From Hermodarchaeum sp048885185 (GTDB taxonomy: Archaea; Asgardarchaeota; Hermodarchaeia; Hermodarchaeales; Hermodarchaeaceae), in the NCBI GenBank assembly GCA_048885185.1, contig JBHLQC010000006.1, positions 1 through 34,662 of the forward strand: DNA of 34,662 nt, read 5' to 3'. Position 1 is the first letter of the stretch. Every line of letters begins with the position of its first letter. Under the pieces are notes generated by a model. It worked only from the letters and a program-made list of their open reading frames with translations, did no database searches and was not told the origin of the DNA. Shown here one piece after another: positions 25,130 through 32,459 of the stretch. The translations under genes were made by a program, and so were the position numbers.

Positions 25130-26400
25130 GGTGCCCGTTCAGGACCTGGAATGCGCGTAACTGGGGGAGCGGGAGTTTTCACAAGTGTTTCATTTATCGT
25201 CAGATATCCCATTGAGGCAAAGATACGAATGGTGGCTATAATCAATATCATCGTAATTACTACAGTCCCATAGGGACTGGTAAGAACAAGAAAATCAAGT
25301 ATAAACCCAGAGATCATTGCGGCAGAAAACGCACTAACACCTGTAACTAAGTTAAACAATGCAACAACCGTTCCCCGATGGATTTTGGGGGCAGAATCCA
25401 ACAACCAAGCTGTGCTACTCACTATGAAGAGACCTGTAAGGAATCCTCCGGCAATATTACTGGGTATAAGAAACCAAATGTTTCCAGTTATCGCTGCTAT
25501 CGAGTGAAAAACGGGAGCAAGGAAAATTAGAGCGCGACTGACGAAGAGGGCTGGTTTTCTTCCAAACCGATCAGTGAAGGCTCCACCGGTAAGTTGGGCA
25601 ATTCCGGAGCTTATACTGAATATGGCAGTGAAAACACCAATGAAAAATAAGTCGACATGTAGAATTCCCCTGGTAATGATGGGAAATAGTGGCCAAGCCC
25701 CGCCCATGGCAGCAAAAAATATGGCATTAACCGCAAGGAAGTGGACAAACCGGGGTGTTCCCTGAATTGATGCCTTAATTTGGAAAAGCCGTTGCCTTGA
25801 AGGCTGAATAGTCTCAACAAGGACTAATACAGAAATTAATGCAATTCCAATGGAGATGGCACCAACATACATTGGTACTTGATATTGTGTAATACCCGTC
25901 AAACCAAGATTTGTTGCGAAATATCCAACTAAGACAAGGGCAAAGGCAGAGGCAATTGTACCAATGGCGGTGATTAATCCTACAAAACGTCCTCGACCCT
26001 TCATTGTCGTGAGATCACCGAGTAATCCATTCCAAGCTGGAATTGATGCACTTCCAATAATTGTTGGAACGAGTAATAATGCAATGAGTTGTACAGCATT
26101 CTGAGCCAGAGGGATTAGAGCGGCTGTAATTCCAATGGCTAAGAGTCCAAGGAACAGGAGAGGACGTCGTCCAAAACGGTCAGTTAAGCTGCCCCAAGCC
26201 CACTGCATAGATGAGTTCCCAAGTGTTTGTACACCCGTTACCATGCTCTGTTGAACACCTGTCGCACCCAAATCAACTGCAAGTGCACCAGTGTAAGCCC
26301 AGAGTAAGTTTGCACCAATTTGCCAAGACGACCAGAGCGTGGCTACACGAACTCGTTGCTGGTTCAAAGGCTCTTCTTGAATAGGCTCGTCGTCTGGCAT
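25126..26400 (-). CDS. Major facilitator superfamily transporter
   Basis: 424 residues with twelve likely membrane segments in two halves. MFS motif A is present twice, as SLTDRFGRRPLLFLG after TM2 and GAFTDRFGRKPALFVS in the second half, confirming the duplicated architecture. The N-terminus (MPDDEPIQEEPLNQQRV) is acidic and cytoplasmic, and the C-terminus is proline-rich (KTPAPPVTRIPGPERAP). There is no signature for a particular substrate; a drug- or metabolite-efflux role is possible. Its 3' end overlaps by 4 bp the convergent M20 peptidase gene, and its 5' side faces the divergent SHMT-like gene across 122 bp. Confidence 0.9.
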   Translation of the reverse strand: MPDDEPIQEEPLNQQRVRVATLWSSWQIGANLLWAYTGALAVDLGATGVQQSMVTGVQTLGNSSMQWAWGSLTDRFGRRPLLFLGLLAIGITAALIPLAQNAVQLIALLLVPTIIGSASIPAWNGLLGDLTTMKGRGRFVGLITAIGTIASAFALVLVGYFATNLGLTGITQYQVPMYVGAISIGIALISVLVLVETIQPSRQRLFQIKASIQGTPRFVHFLAVNAIFFAAMGGAWPLFPIITRGILHVDLFFIGVFTAIFSISSGIAQLTGGAFTDRFGRKPALFVSRALIFLAPVFHSIAAITGNIWFLIPSNIAGGFLTGLFIVSSTAWLLDSAPKIHRGTVVALFNLVTGVSAFSAAMISGFILDFLVLTSPYGTVVITMILIIATIRIFASMGYLTINETLVKTPAPPVTRIPGPERAP

Positions 26401-26522
26401 GAATCATCGCCTTAGGCTGGGGGAGAGGAAGCCATCTTGTCTTAGAGTAGAAAAAGCTTGTTCAACCACATACATTCTAAAGTTCTAGACACCTGAGTTC
26501 CTTGTGTGTTCAGGGAGGTTGA

Positions 26523-27719
26523 ATGCAGATGTGTGCAGAATTTTTCGATAAGATTACTACAGCTGTGAAAACCCATGAGCATTGGCGAAGCAAGTGCCTA
26601 AATTTGATTCCAGCTGAAAATCTTACTAGCCCTCAAGTCCGGGCTTTATTGGGATCCGACTTCGGACATCGGTATGCTTGGGATGAACCCTGGTATGGAG
26701 GACAAAAATACTCAATTCAAATTGAAAAATATGCAGTAGAAGCTGCGAAGCGGCTCTTTGATGCAGAATATGCGAATGTTCGACCACTTTCAGGGCACCT
26801 CTCGTTGATGTCAGTGATAATGGGATTGTGTCAACCAAATGACGCTGTCCTTATTTCGCATTTCGAAAACGGTGGCTACCCCTTAAATCTCCAAGCGCGG
26901 TTTCCTCTCGACATCCATTACATCCCCTACCAAGCGGATAAGTACACAATGGACGTAACCAAGACACGCGAGCTTATCAAAAACACAAATCCAAAGATCG
27001 TTATTCTCGGAGCCAGCATTTTCTTGCAACCTCACCCAGTGAAGGAATTAGCAAAAACCACACAGGATACTGGAGCAGTGCTAGTTTTTGATGGATCCCA
27101 TGTTTTAGGTCTAATTGCTGGTAAACAATTTCAGAACCCCTTCAAGGAGGGGGCTCAAATCCTTCTAGGAAGCACACACAAGACCTTCTTTGGACCACAA
27201 GGTGGTATTGTGCTTGTGAAAGATGATATGGAATTAGCAGAACAAATTGATTTAACGCTGCGACCGAATCCAGTTTTAGTTGATAATTATCATCTGAATC
27301 GAGTGGCAGCGCTTGCCCTTTCTTTAGCTGAACTACTCGCCTTTGGCGAGGACTATGCAAAACAAGTCGTCACTAATGCGAAAGAGTTAGCTCAGGTTCT
27401 ACACAAGAATGGTATTTCAGTTACTGGTGATAAATGGGGTTTCACTTCGTCTCATCAAGTTCTCTTGAAAACAGCCAGCTTTGAGGAAGGAATTCAAATG
27501 CGTGATCAACTAGAAAAAGCGGACATTATTGCAGATGCAGGTGTGCGGTTAGGAACCCAAGAAGTTACCAGACGTGGGATGAAACAGGGCGAAATGGAAG
27601 AGATTGCAGGATTAATCACTCAGGTGCTTACAAAAGAAGAAAAGCCAGAGAAGGTCAAACAGGCCGTGCACTCTCTCGTTCAGCAGTTTGAATCAGTTCA
27701 TTATGTCTTTGATGATTGA
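26523..27719 (+). CDS. glyA: Serine hydroxymethyltransferase-like PLP enzyme
   Basis: 398 residues of PLP fold type I closest to serine hydroxymethyltransferase, which moves a one-carbon unit between serine and tetrahydrofolate or tetrahydromethanopterin. The N-terminal LIPAENLTSPQV corresponds to the LIxSENxTS block, FDGSHVLGLIAG to the DxAHxxGL block, and GSTHKTFFGPQGG carries the PLP lysine. The family YAEGYPGKRYYGG stretch, which binds folate and substrate, is replaced by RYAWDEPWYGGQKY, so this may be an SHMT paralogue with another amino-acid or aldehyde substrate. The start has GGGAGGTTGA directly upstream; ATG 26529 is also possible. The gene stands alone, followed by a hairpin at 27744-27774. 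Confidence 0.82.
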   Translation: MQMCAEFFDKITTAVKTHEHWRSKCLNLIPAENLTSPQVRALLGSDFGHRYAWDEPWYGGQKYSIQIEKYAVEAAKRLFDAEYANVRPLSGHLSLMSVIMGLCQPNDAVLISHFENGGYPLNLQARFPLDIHYIPYQADKYTMDVTKTRELIKNTNPKIVILGASIFLQPHPVKELAKTTQDTGAVLVFDGSHVLGLIAGKQFQNPFKEGAQILLGSTHKTFFGPQGGIVLVKDDMELAEQIDLTLRPNPVLVDNYHLNRVAALALSLAELLAFGEDYAKQVVTNAKELAQVLHKNGISVTGDKWGFTSSHQVLLKTASFEEGIQMRDQLEKADIIADAGVRLGTQEVTRRGMKQGEMEEIAGLITQVLTKEEKPEKVKQAVHSLVQQFESVHYVFDD

Positions 27720-27743
27720 GTTGATTCACAATCCTTGTTCGTA

Positions 27744-27774
27744 TTTTGGGTTTAGCGAAAATTTAGACCCAAAA
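27744..27774. terminator. Inverted repeat after the SHMT-like gene
   Basis: TTTTGGGT (27744-27751) and ACCCAAAA (27767-27774) are perfect reverse complements around a 15-base AT-rich loop. It lies 25 bp after the SHMT-like stop and 67 bp before the next start. It may end or protect the upstream transcript, or may be a palindromic protein site in the promoter of the coiled-coil gene; no T-run follows, so a bacterial-style terminator is unlikely. Confidence 0.4.
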
Positions 27775-27840
27775 CGGGTTGCGCCACAAGCTTTTTGCGT
27801 ATTCTTTTTGATAGTCTAGTGTTCCAATGGGGAATGCTCT

Positions 27841-28929
27841 ATGCCAGATGAGATGCCGGAAGATATTTCAGACCCTGAAAAAAAATGGCGCTACCGGAAA
27901 TACAATAATGAACAGACAGAGCCAGAGAAGCCTATAGAAACCACTCTAAAGCCAGAAGAACCACCAACAGAACCAGAAGAACTAGAGGAAATAGAAGAAC
28001 TCGAGGAGCTAGAGCCGGCAGAAGTAATTGAGGACATGGAAGATATTGAGGAAGCCCCAGCAGAACCCGAAGAACCAGAGGCACCAGAAGCAATTGAGGA
28101 CACGGAAGATATTGAGGAAGCCCCAGCAGAACCCGAAGAACTAGTAGAAACTCCTGAAATTGTGGAAGTTGAGGACACAGCTGAGCTCAGTGCACAAATT
28201 TCTGATCTAAACGAGCAAATAGCAGAGATAAAAAATGAGAAAGAAAACTTGACTCGCGAAATAGATAAGCTCGTTAAACAGGTTAAAGAGATTGATAGCG
28301 AGAAGGATGAGATTACTGAAAAAAATATAGAATTAGCTGAAGAATTACAACAAGCGAAAGAGACTGCGAAAAAGAAGACAAAGAAAATTGATGAATTAAA
28401 CACCAAGCTATCTGACTCAGAAAAGCAAGTTTCAGACCTTGACAAGAAGCTAGAGAAACAAGAAAAGACAGCGAAGGAACGAGAGGAACACCTTCTTACT
28501 CAACTTGAAGCTATGGGAGAACGCCTTGAGAAGCAGCAGAAAGTCATCAAGAAAAGAGATGAGGAGCTTGTTGCCCTTCAAAAGGACATTCTCGTCAAAA
28601 AGGACGCTGCACAAGATGCCCAAGAAGAAGCCGATCAGCTTCGAACTGTAGGAATCGTGCAACGAGAAGCCGTACAAGACACCACAGTCTTACGTCGCCG
28701 AGTCACCGATTTGGAAGTCGAATTAGAGAAGTTAAAGAAAGCCCTTGAAAAGGATCCGAAATACCGAATCTACATGCTAGTACGTGAAACTGGGCAACGA
28801 ACCCTTGAAGAGCTGAGTAAAATACTTGGAGTCGGCATCTTTGAAGCACGTCGTCGTGTTCAAGAATTGGTTCGCGCTGGATTGCTTGATCTAAAGGAAG
28901 AAAAAGTCACCCTCGCACGTCGGAAGTAA
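27841..28929 (+). CDS. Acidic coiled-coil protein with C-terminal winged helix
   Basis: 362 residues. The first ~110 residues are extremely acidic and proline-rich and contain a 22-residue tandem repeat (core IEEAPAEPEE). Residues ~120-300 form one long charged coiled coil (LNEQIAEIKNEKENLTREI, KQEKTAKEREEHLLTQLEA). The last ~60 residues look like a winged helix: YRIYMLVRETGQRTLEELSKI, then LGVGIFEARRRVQELVRAG, then LLDLKEEKVTLARRK, close in plan to the tail of the protein at 16966-17565. The acidic head could mimic DNA or bind a basic surface, and the coiled coil suggests a parallel dimer holding two DNA-binding heads. Function unknown. GGGGAATG precedes the ATG; the next gene, a CorA-like channel, is on the same strand 93 bp later. 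Confidence 0.78.
   Translation: MPDEMPEDISDPEKKWRYRKYNNEQTEPEKPIETTLKPEEPPTEPEELEEIEELEELEPAEVIEDMEDIEEAPAEPEEPEAPEAIEDTEDIEEAPAEPEELVETPEIVEVEDTAELSAQISDLNEQIAEIKNEKENLTREIDKLVKQVKEIDSEKDEITEKNIELAEELQQAKETAKKKTKKIDELNTKLSDSEKQVSDLDKKLEKQEKTAKEREEHLLTQLEAMGERLEKQQKVIKKRDEELVALQKDILVKKDAAQDAQEEADQLRTVGIVQREAVQDTTVLRRRVTDLEVELEKLKKALEKDPKYRIYMLVRETGQRTLEELSKILGVGIFEARRRVQELVRAGLLDLKEEKVTLARRK
28026..28140 (+). repeat. Direct repeat, 49 bp units at 66-bp period, in the acidic head
   Basis: Bases 28026-28074 recur at 28092-28140 with a single difference (ACATGG against ACACGG). The 66-bp period equals 22 codons and keeps frame. The near-identity at DNA level indicates a recent in-frame duplication within the acidic Glu/Pro region. 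Confidence 0.85.
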
Positions 28930-29022
28930 CATCTCAAGGCGTTTATTCAACTTTTTAAAATCTGCAACCCTATCAGTACACAAATCATTTCCTCCAATCT
29001 ATGAAAGGGAAGTGCGAGACAA

Positions 29023-30036
29023 ATGATTCAGGTGTACTATATAAAAGATGGAGAATTTCGTAAGCTAGCCCGTAACGAGGATTTTCAGAAAATTTGGCGT
29101 GACCTCGAGTTCATTTGGATTAGCGCAGTTGATCCTACACCAGAAGAGGAAAGCCTTCTCGGTCTGTATCTCTCGGTTGATGCAAAAAGCCTGACACGAG
29201 TCTTTGAACAGTCTAACAGAGGGAGATACCATCGATTCTATGAATTTTCCGCGTTTCACTTCCCCATAATGGTTGCACAACCAGTTCAAGATGTCGAAAC
29301 TGCATTAGTACTCCTTGGCGAACAGATGGTAGCGACCATCGGAAAAAATATCCCACCCGATGCAATCGGTGAAGTGGAAGACACCATTCGAAATCTTGTC
29401 TCAGTGGAGCAACAAGTGACACCTTCTTATGTGGCAGTTCGGATTATCCAAGAAATCATTGAACGCAATGTTATCATAATAAATAGCATCGTTCAGACGA
29501 CTATGGAATTAGAGGAACTGTACGCTAACGTTGACATCAATACTCTGCTTAAAGAAATTCAACGCTTACGGCGTGGTCAAAACGAATTATATCAACATTT
29601 AACGGTGCAACGGCATTTCGTGGACATGATGCTTCAACATGTTCCTCGCCATTTGCACATAACAGATGAATTATCAACACTTATTAGCACAACTCTCTCT
29701 GAGTTAGAGCGACAACAACAAACTTTAGAACTCAATGCACGGAACCTCACAGACCTAGTTTCCCTTCATTCGATTCTATTAGCAAACAGGCTGAACCGCG
29801 TGATTGTAATATTAACAGCGATTACTGTGAGCGTCGCAGTCCCATCTCTGGTGGCGAATATCCTGGGGATGTATAACATCTTCTATCCAGATCCGTTGTT
29901 TTATTCTCCAGGAGGATTCCCCGTTTATACATTTCAAATTCAATTTCTGATATTAATTCCCGCGATTCTTATTCCATTACTCTGGGTGATTAGAAAAGGG
30001 TGGATTCAGATATCATCACCTGGGGAAGAGAAATAA
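29023..30036 (+). CDS. CorA-like divalent-cation channel with altered GMN motif
   Basis: 337 residues with CorA layout: a cytoplasmic alpha/beta domain (to ~130), a long helical stalk (~130-260, with ITDELSTLISTTLSELERQQ), and two C-terminal membrane segments, RVIVILTAITVSVAVPSLVANI and FQIQFLILIPAILIPLLWVI, then a basic RKGW end. The pore-mouth signature GMN, which selects hydrated magnesium, reads LGMYN here, so Tyr occupies the Asn place or is inserted before it. The loop between the two membrane segments (about 19 residues, YPDPLFYSPGGFPVY) is longer than usual and lacks the acidic MPEL motif. It therefore probably has different ion selectivity or is a CorA-like protein of another role. 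AAAGGGAAGTG lies upstream of the start. Confidence 0.85.
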   Translation: MIQVYYIKDGEFRKLARNEDFQKIWRDLEFIWISAVDPTPEEESLLGLYLSVDAKSLTRVFEQSNRGRYHRFYEFSAFHFPIMVAQPVQDVETALVLLGEQMVATIGKNIPPDAIGEVEDTIRNLVSVEQQVTPSYVAVRIIQEIIERNVIIINSIVQTTMELEELYANVDINTLLKEIQRLRRGQNELYQHLTVQRHFVDMMLQHVPRHLHITDELSTLISTTLSELERQQQTLELNARNLTDLVSLHSILLANRLNRVIVILTAITVSVAVPSLVANILGMYNIFYPDPLFYSPGGFPVYTFQIQFLILIPAILIPLLWVIRKGWIQISSPGEEK

Positions 30037-30094
30037 CTTAACAAACTAATCCCCTCATACGGTTACTCTAGAGTAATTTGAGGTTGGATTAGCG

Positions 30095-31009
30095 TTGGTT
30101 GATTCCCAGAAGATCATGCCTTTGAAGCAGATGGTTCAACAGTTCATTCCAGATAAGTGTCAGATATATTTGGAGGGGCTACTCGTCAATCGTCTGCCAA
30201 TGGCCGCAGTTCATGAGATTATTCGTGCAAAGCGGACTGGGTTGCGAATAGTGAGCGCGCCGAATGGTTTAGCTGTGGACCAGCTTATAGGTGCCGGCAT
30301 GGTAGCAGAAATTGAGTTTTATTTTCTTGGCTTTATGACGGAGAAAGGCTTTGCTTCAATGCAGAGATTCCGGTCTGCTGTAGAGAACGGAACTCTGCAA
30401 ATCAAGGAGAGCATGGGTTATGCTATTTGTATGGGATTACGTGCTGGAGCCTTTGGAATCCCATTTATTCCCCTTCCTGATTTTCGCGGATCAGATTTGT
30501 TAACCATTCGAGAAGACTACGAAGTCATGTCATCCCCTTACAACCCTAAAGAAACAGTAATCACGGTTCCCGCATTACGTCCAGATGTCCTCATCCTTCA
30601 TGCACATACAGCAGATCAAAGGGGTAACGTCGTTCTCGATGAGCCTTGGCCTAGTTTCACCTTGACGACAGCACAGGCTTGTAACCGCGTCTTGGTTACA
30701 GTTGAAGAGATTGTTGAGGAGGATTCACTGCAACCAAATCAGATTACTATCCCCCACTTTCTTGTTGATGCTGTCGTACACACACCATACGGTGCGGTGC
30801 CAACGGCTTTGAATCACCGTTATGAGATAGATGCGAGTCACATTGATTTTTATCAAGATGCAGCAAAAACTCAGGAAGGGTTTGATAGGTACTTGGATGA
30901 ATACATCCTCGGTTGTAGCAATCATGAAGAATTCGTTGAGAAAGTGGGTCTGCCACCTTCCTGGGTTAAGAAATCAACAATACGAAAGACGAAGGAGGAG
31001 ACCAAATGA
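30095..31009 (+). CDS. Family I CoA-transferase-like protein, alpha subunit (GctA/IpdA-like)
   Basis: 304 residues of the CoA-transferase alpha type. Visible blocks are RIVSAPNGLAVDQLIGAG (start of the nucleotide-like fold), IKESMGYAICMGLRAGAFGIPFIP (the conserved E-[SYW]-xxG...RxGAxGxPFxP block), and DVLILHAHTADQRGNVV. The beta gene follows with a 4-bp ATGA overlap, so the two are translationally coupled. The start is probably TTG 30095, with GAGGTTGGAT upstream; ATG 30116 lacks a good ribosome site. Likely reactions are transfer of CoA between carboxylates (glutaconate-type) or, as argued for the beta subunit, hydrolysis of a cyclic CoA ester. Confidence 0.88.
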   Translation: MVDSQKIMPLKQMVQQFIPDKCQIYLEGLLVNRLPMAAVHEIIRAKRTGLRIVSAPNGLAVDQLIGAGMVAEIEFYFLGFMTEKGFASMQRFRSAVENGTLQIKESMGYAICMGLRAGAFGIPFIPLPDFRGSDLLTIREDYEVMSSPYNPKETVITVPALRPDVLILHAHTADQRGNVVLDEPWPSFTLTTAQACNRVLVTVEEIVEEDSLQPNQITIPHFLVDAVVHTPYGAVPTALNHRYEIDASHIDFYQDAAKTQEGFDRYLDEYILGCSNHEEFVEKVGLPPSWVKKSTIRKTKEETK

Positions 31010-31794
31010 CAGATGTTGCCACCGATTTCACATATGATGAATTGATACTTACAACATTGGCCCGTCAACTTCAGGATGGCGACCGGGTATTCACAGGAGT
31101 TGCTAGCCCCATCCAAATGATGGCAGTGTTCCTTGCCAAAGCCACCCATGCCCCCAATTTGGTATACTTTACCATTTTGGGAACAGTAAATCCACATCCT
31201 GAAAAACTGCCTTTTTCCACGGGAAATCCGCATCTCTTTGACAACTGCGAAAATGCCATTACTTTTCCAGAAATCTTTGATCTAGCCAACCGGGGTCGGA
31301 TGAATGTAGCATTTCTTGGTGGTACACAAATTGACCAGTATGGCAACCTTAACATGAGCATTATTGGGAAAGATTACAACCGTCCAAGAGTACGACTGCC
31401 TGGTGGAGCAGGTGGTCCGATAATGATTCGAAGTTTTCAAAGAATTATCACTTGGCGCCCAAGTCATAGTGTGAAAAATCTGGTTGCCCAAGTCCCGTTT
31501 GTCACTAGCCCGGGCTGGATTCCTGAAGCAAAAGGAACCCGAAATGGAGGACCGGATACAATCATCACCAACCTGTGTGTCTTTAAATTCAATCGACAGG
31601 AAGGAAGTATCCAACTGGCATCAATACATCTAGGTTCGAGTATTGATCTAATCAAGGATCAAACAGGATTCCCGTTCAAAATTCCTCGAAAAATCGCAAC
31701 AACTCCATCTCCAACAGTGCGCGAAAAGGAGGTTATCTCTAAACTAGTTGACCCAGATGGAATTCGAAAATCCCTTCTCCAGCCACCACATTAA
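31006..31794 (+). CDS. Family I CoA-transferase-like protein, beta subunit (GctB/IpdB-like)
   Basis: 262 residues. The family fold is clear: VFTGVASPIQMMAVFLAKATH, APNLVYFTILGTVNPHPEK, RMNVAFLGGTQIDQYGNLN, VRLPGGAGGP and a long C-terminal segment. True CoA-transferases of family I have a catalytic glutamate in this subunit in the strand after THAPN (FEAG in glutaconate CoA-transferase); the corresponding place here reads TILG, with no glutamate. The beta subunit of the ring-opening hydrolase IpdAB lacks it in the same way, and QIDQYGNLNMS strongly recalls IpdB. I therefore call the pair CoA-transferase-like with hydrolase as an alternative. It ends shortly before the rpo5 promoter. Confidence 0.87.
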   Translation: MTDVATDFTYDELILTTLARQLQDGDRVFTGVASPIQMMAVFLAKATHAPNLVYFTILGTVNPHPEKLPFSTGNPHLFDNCENAITFPEIFDLANRGRMNVAFLGGTQIDQYGNLNMSIIGKDYNRPRVRLPGGAGGPIMIRSFQRIITWRPSHSVKNLVAQVPFVTSPGWIPEAKGTRNGGPDTIITNLCVFKFNRQEGSIQLASIHLGSSIDLIKDQTGFPFKIPRKIATTPSPTVREKEVISKLVDPDGIRKSLLQPPH

Positions 31795-31822
31795 CCTCAC
31801 AGAAACACAGATGATACAAACG

Positions 31823-31830
31823 TTTATAAG
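31823..31830 (+). promoter_or_regulatory. TATA box of rpo5
   Basis: TTTATAAG lies 60 bp before the rpo5 ATG. A start site near 31853 would give a leader of about 37 nt. It is the clearest TATA-like match among the gaps examined, and it also shows that rpo5 has its own promoter apart from the CoA-transferase-like operon. Confidence 0.6.
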
Positions 31831-31889
31831 AGATTTTTAGTACTGTCGCGGCTCGAGTGCGGGTAAGAAGAAGATTTCTCGATTAAAGA

Positions 31890-32459
31890 ATGGTGAGACT
31901 CGTGAGTTTAACGGAAAAACAACATTATTTTGTTAACAGGCTCATCAAACGCCGCGGGTTTGAGATTTCAAAGAAAATCGAAGGAGAAAAAGAGGGAATT
32001 GTCGACCTTCATGCCAAATCTGTTGAGAAAAAACCTAAACAAACCCTCTTAGTGCGAATTATTCTTGATACCCCAACCGTTGGTGTCGAAATTCTTCGGA
32101 ACACAATAAAGGAGCGGGATAATGGCGAATTTAGCCATGCAATTCTCATAGGTGGTGAACGCTACACCTATGCTGCCAGGCGTGAAGCCAAGGAAATGGA
32201 CGTAGAATTACTCCACCGCCGGTTCCTTTCCATAGATCTTTTCATGCATGATCTTGTCCCCGAACATGACATCGTCGAAGAAAAAGAGATTCTTGAACTC
32301 GAGAAAGAATACGGAATCACACGTGAGCAGTTACCAAAAATCAAAGCGGGAGATCCCGCTGCAAAAGCCATTGGTGCCCGTCCTGGAGATGTCATTCTTA
32401 TCAAACGAAAATCTGAAACAGCCGGGAAACACCAGGTGTACCGCTACTGTATCCCTTAA
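31890..32459 (+). CDS. rpo5: RNA polymerase subunit H/Rpb5 with an N-terminal jaw-like domain
   Basis: 189 residues. The C-terminal domain, about 113-189, is unmistakable: HDLVPEH at 120-126, ITREQLPKIKAGDPAAKAIG, RPGDVILIKRKSETAGKH and a YRYCI end, matching archaeal subunit H and the eukaryotic Rpb5 assembly domain. Archaeal subunit H is normally only this part (about 75-85 residues). Here there are about 112 further residues that look like the eukaryotic Rpb5 N-terminal jaw: a helix (TEKQHYFVNRLIKRRGFEI), strands (TLLVRIILDTPTVGVE), RNTIKERDNGEFSHAILIG, then an acidic/basic helix leading to HDLVPEH. PTVGVEILRNTIKE aligns well with the PKVGIKTIKVY region of human Rpb5. It stands alone, away from other rpo genes, and overlaps the convergent PfkB gene by 4 bp. 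Confidence 0.92.
   Translation: MVRLVSLTEKQHYFVNRLIKRRGFEISKKIEGEKEGIVDLHAKSVEKKPKQTLLVRIILDTPTVGVEILRNTIKERDNGEFSHAILIGGERYTYAARREAKEMDVELLHRRFLSIDLFMHDLVPEHDIVEEKEILELEKEYGITREQLPKIKAGDPAAKAIGARPGDVILIKRKSETAGKHQVYRYCIP

Noticed and set aside
27891..28445. A serine-rich open frame of 184 codons on the minus strand
   Set aside because: It is the mirror of the Glu-rich coiled-coil gene (GAA/GAG read backward as TTC/CTC, giving Ser/Phe) and has no ribosome site or recognisable domain.
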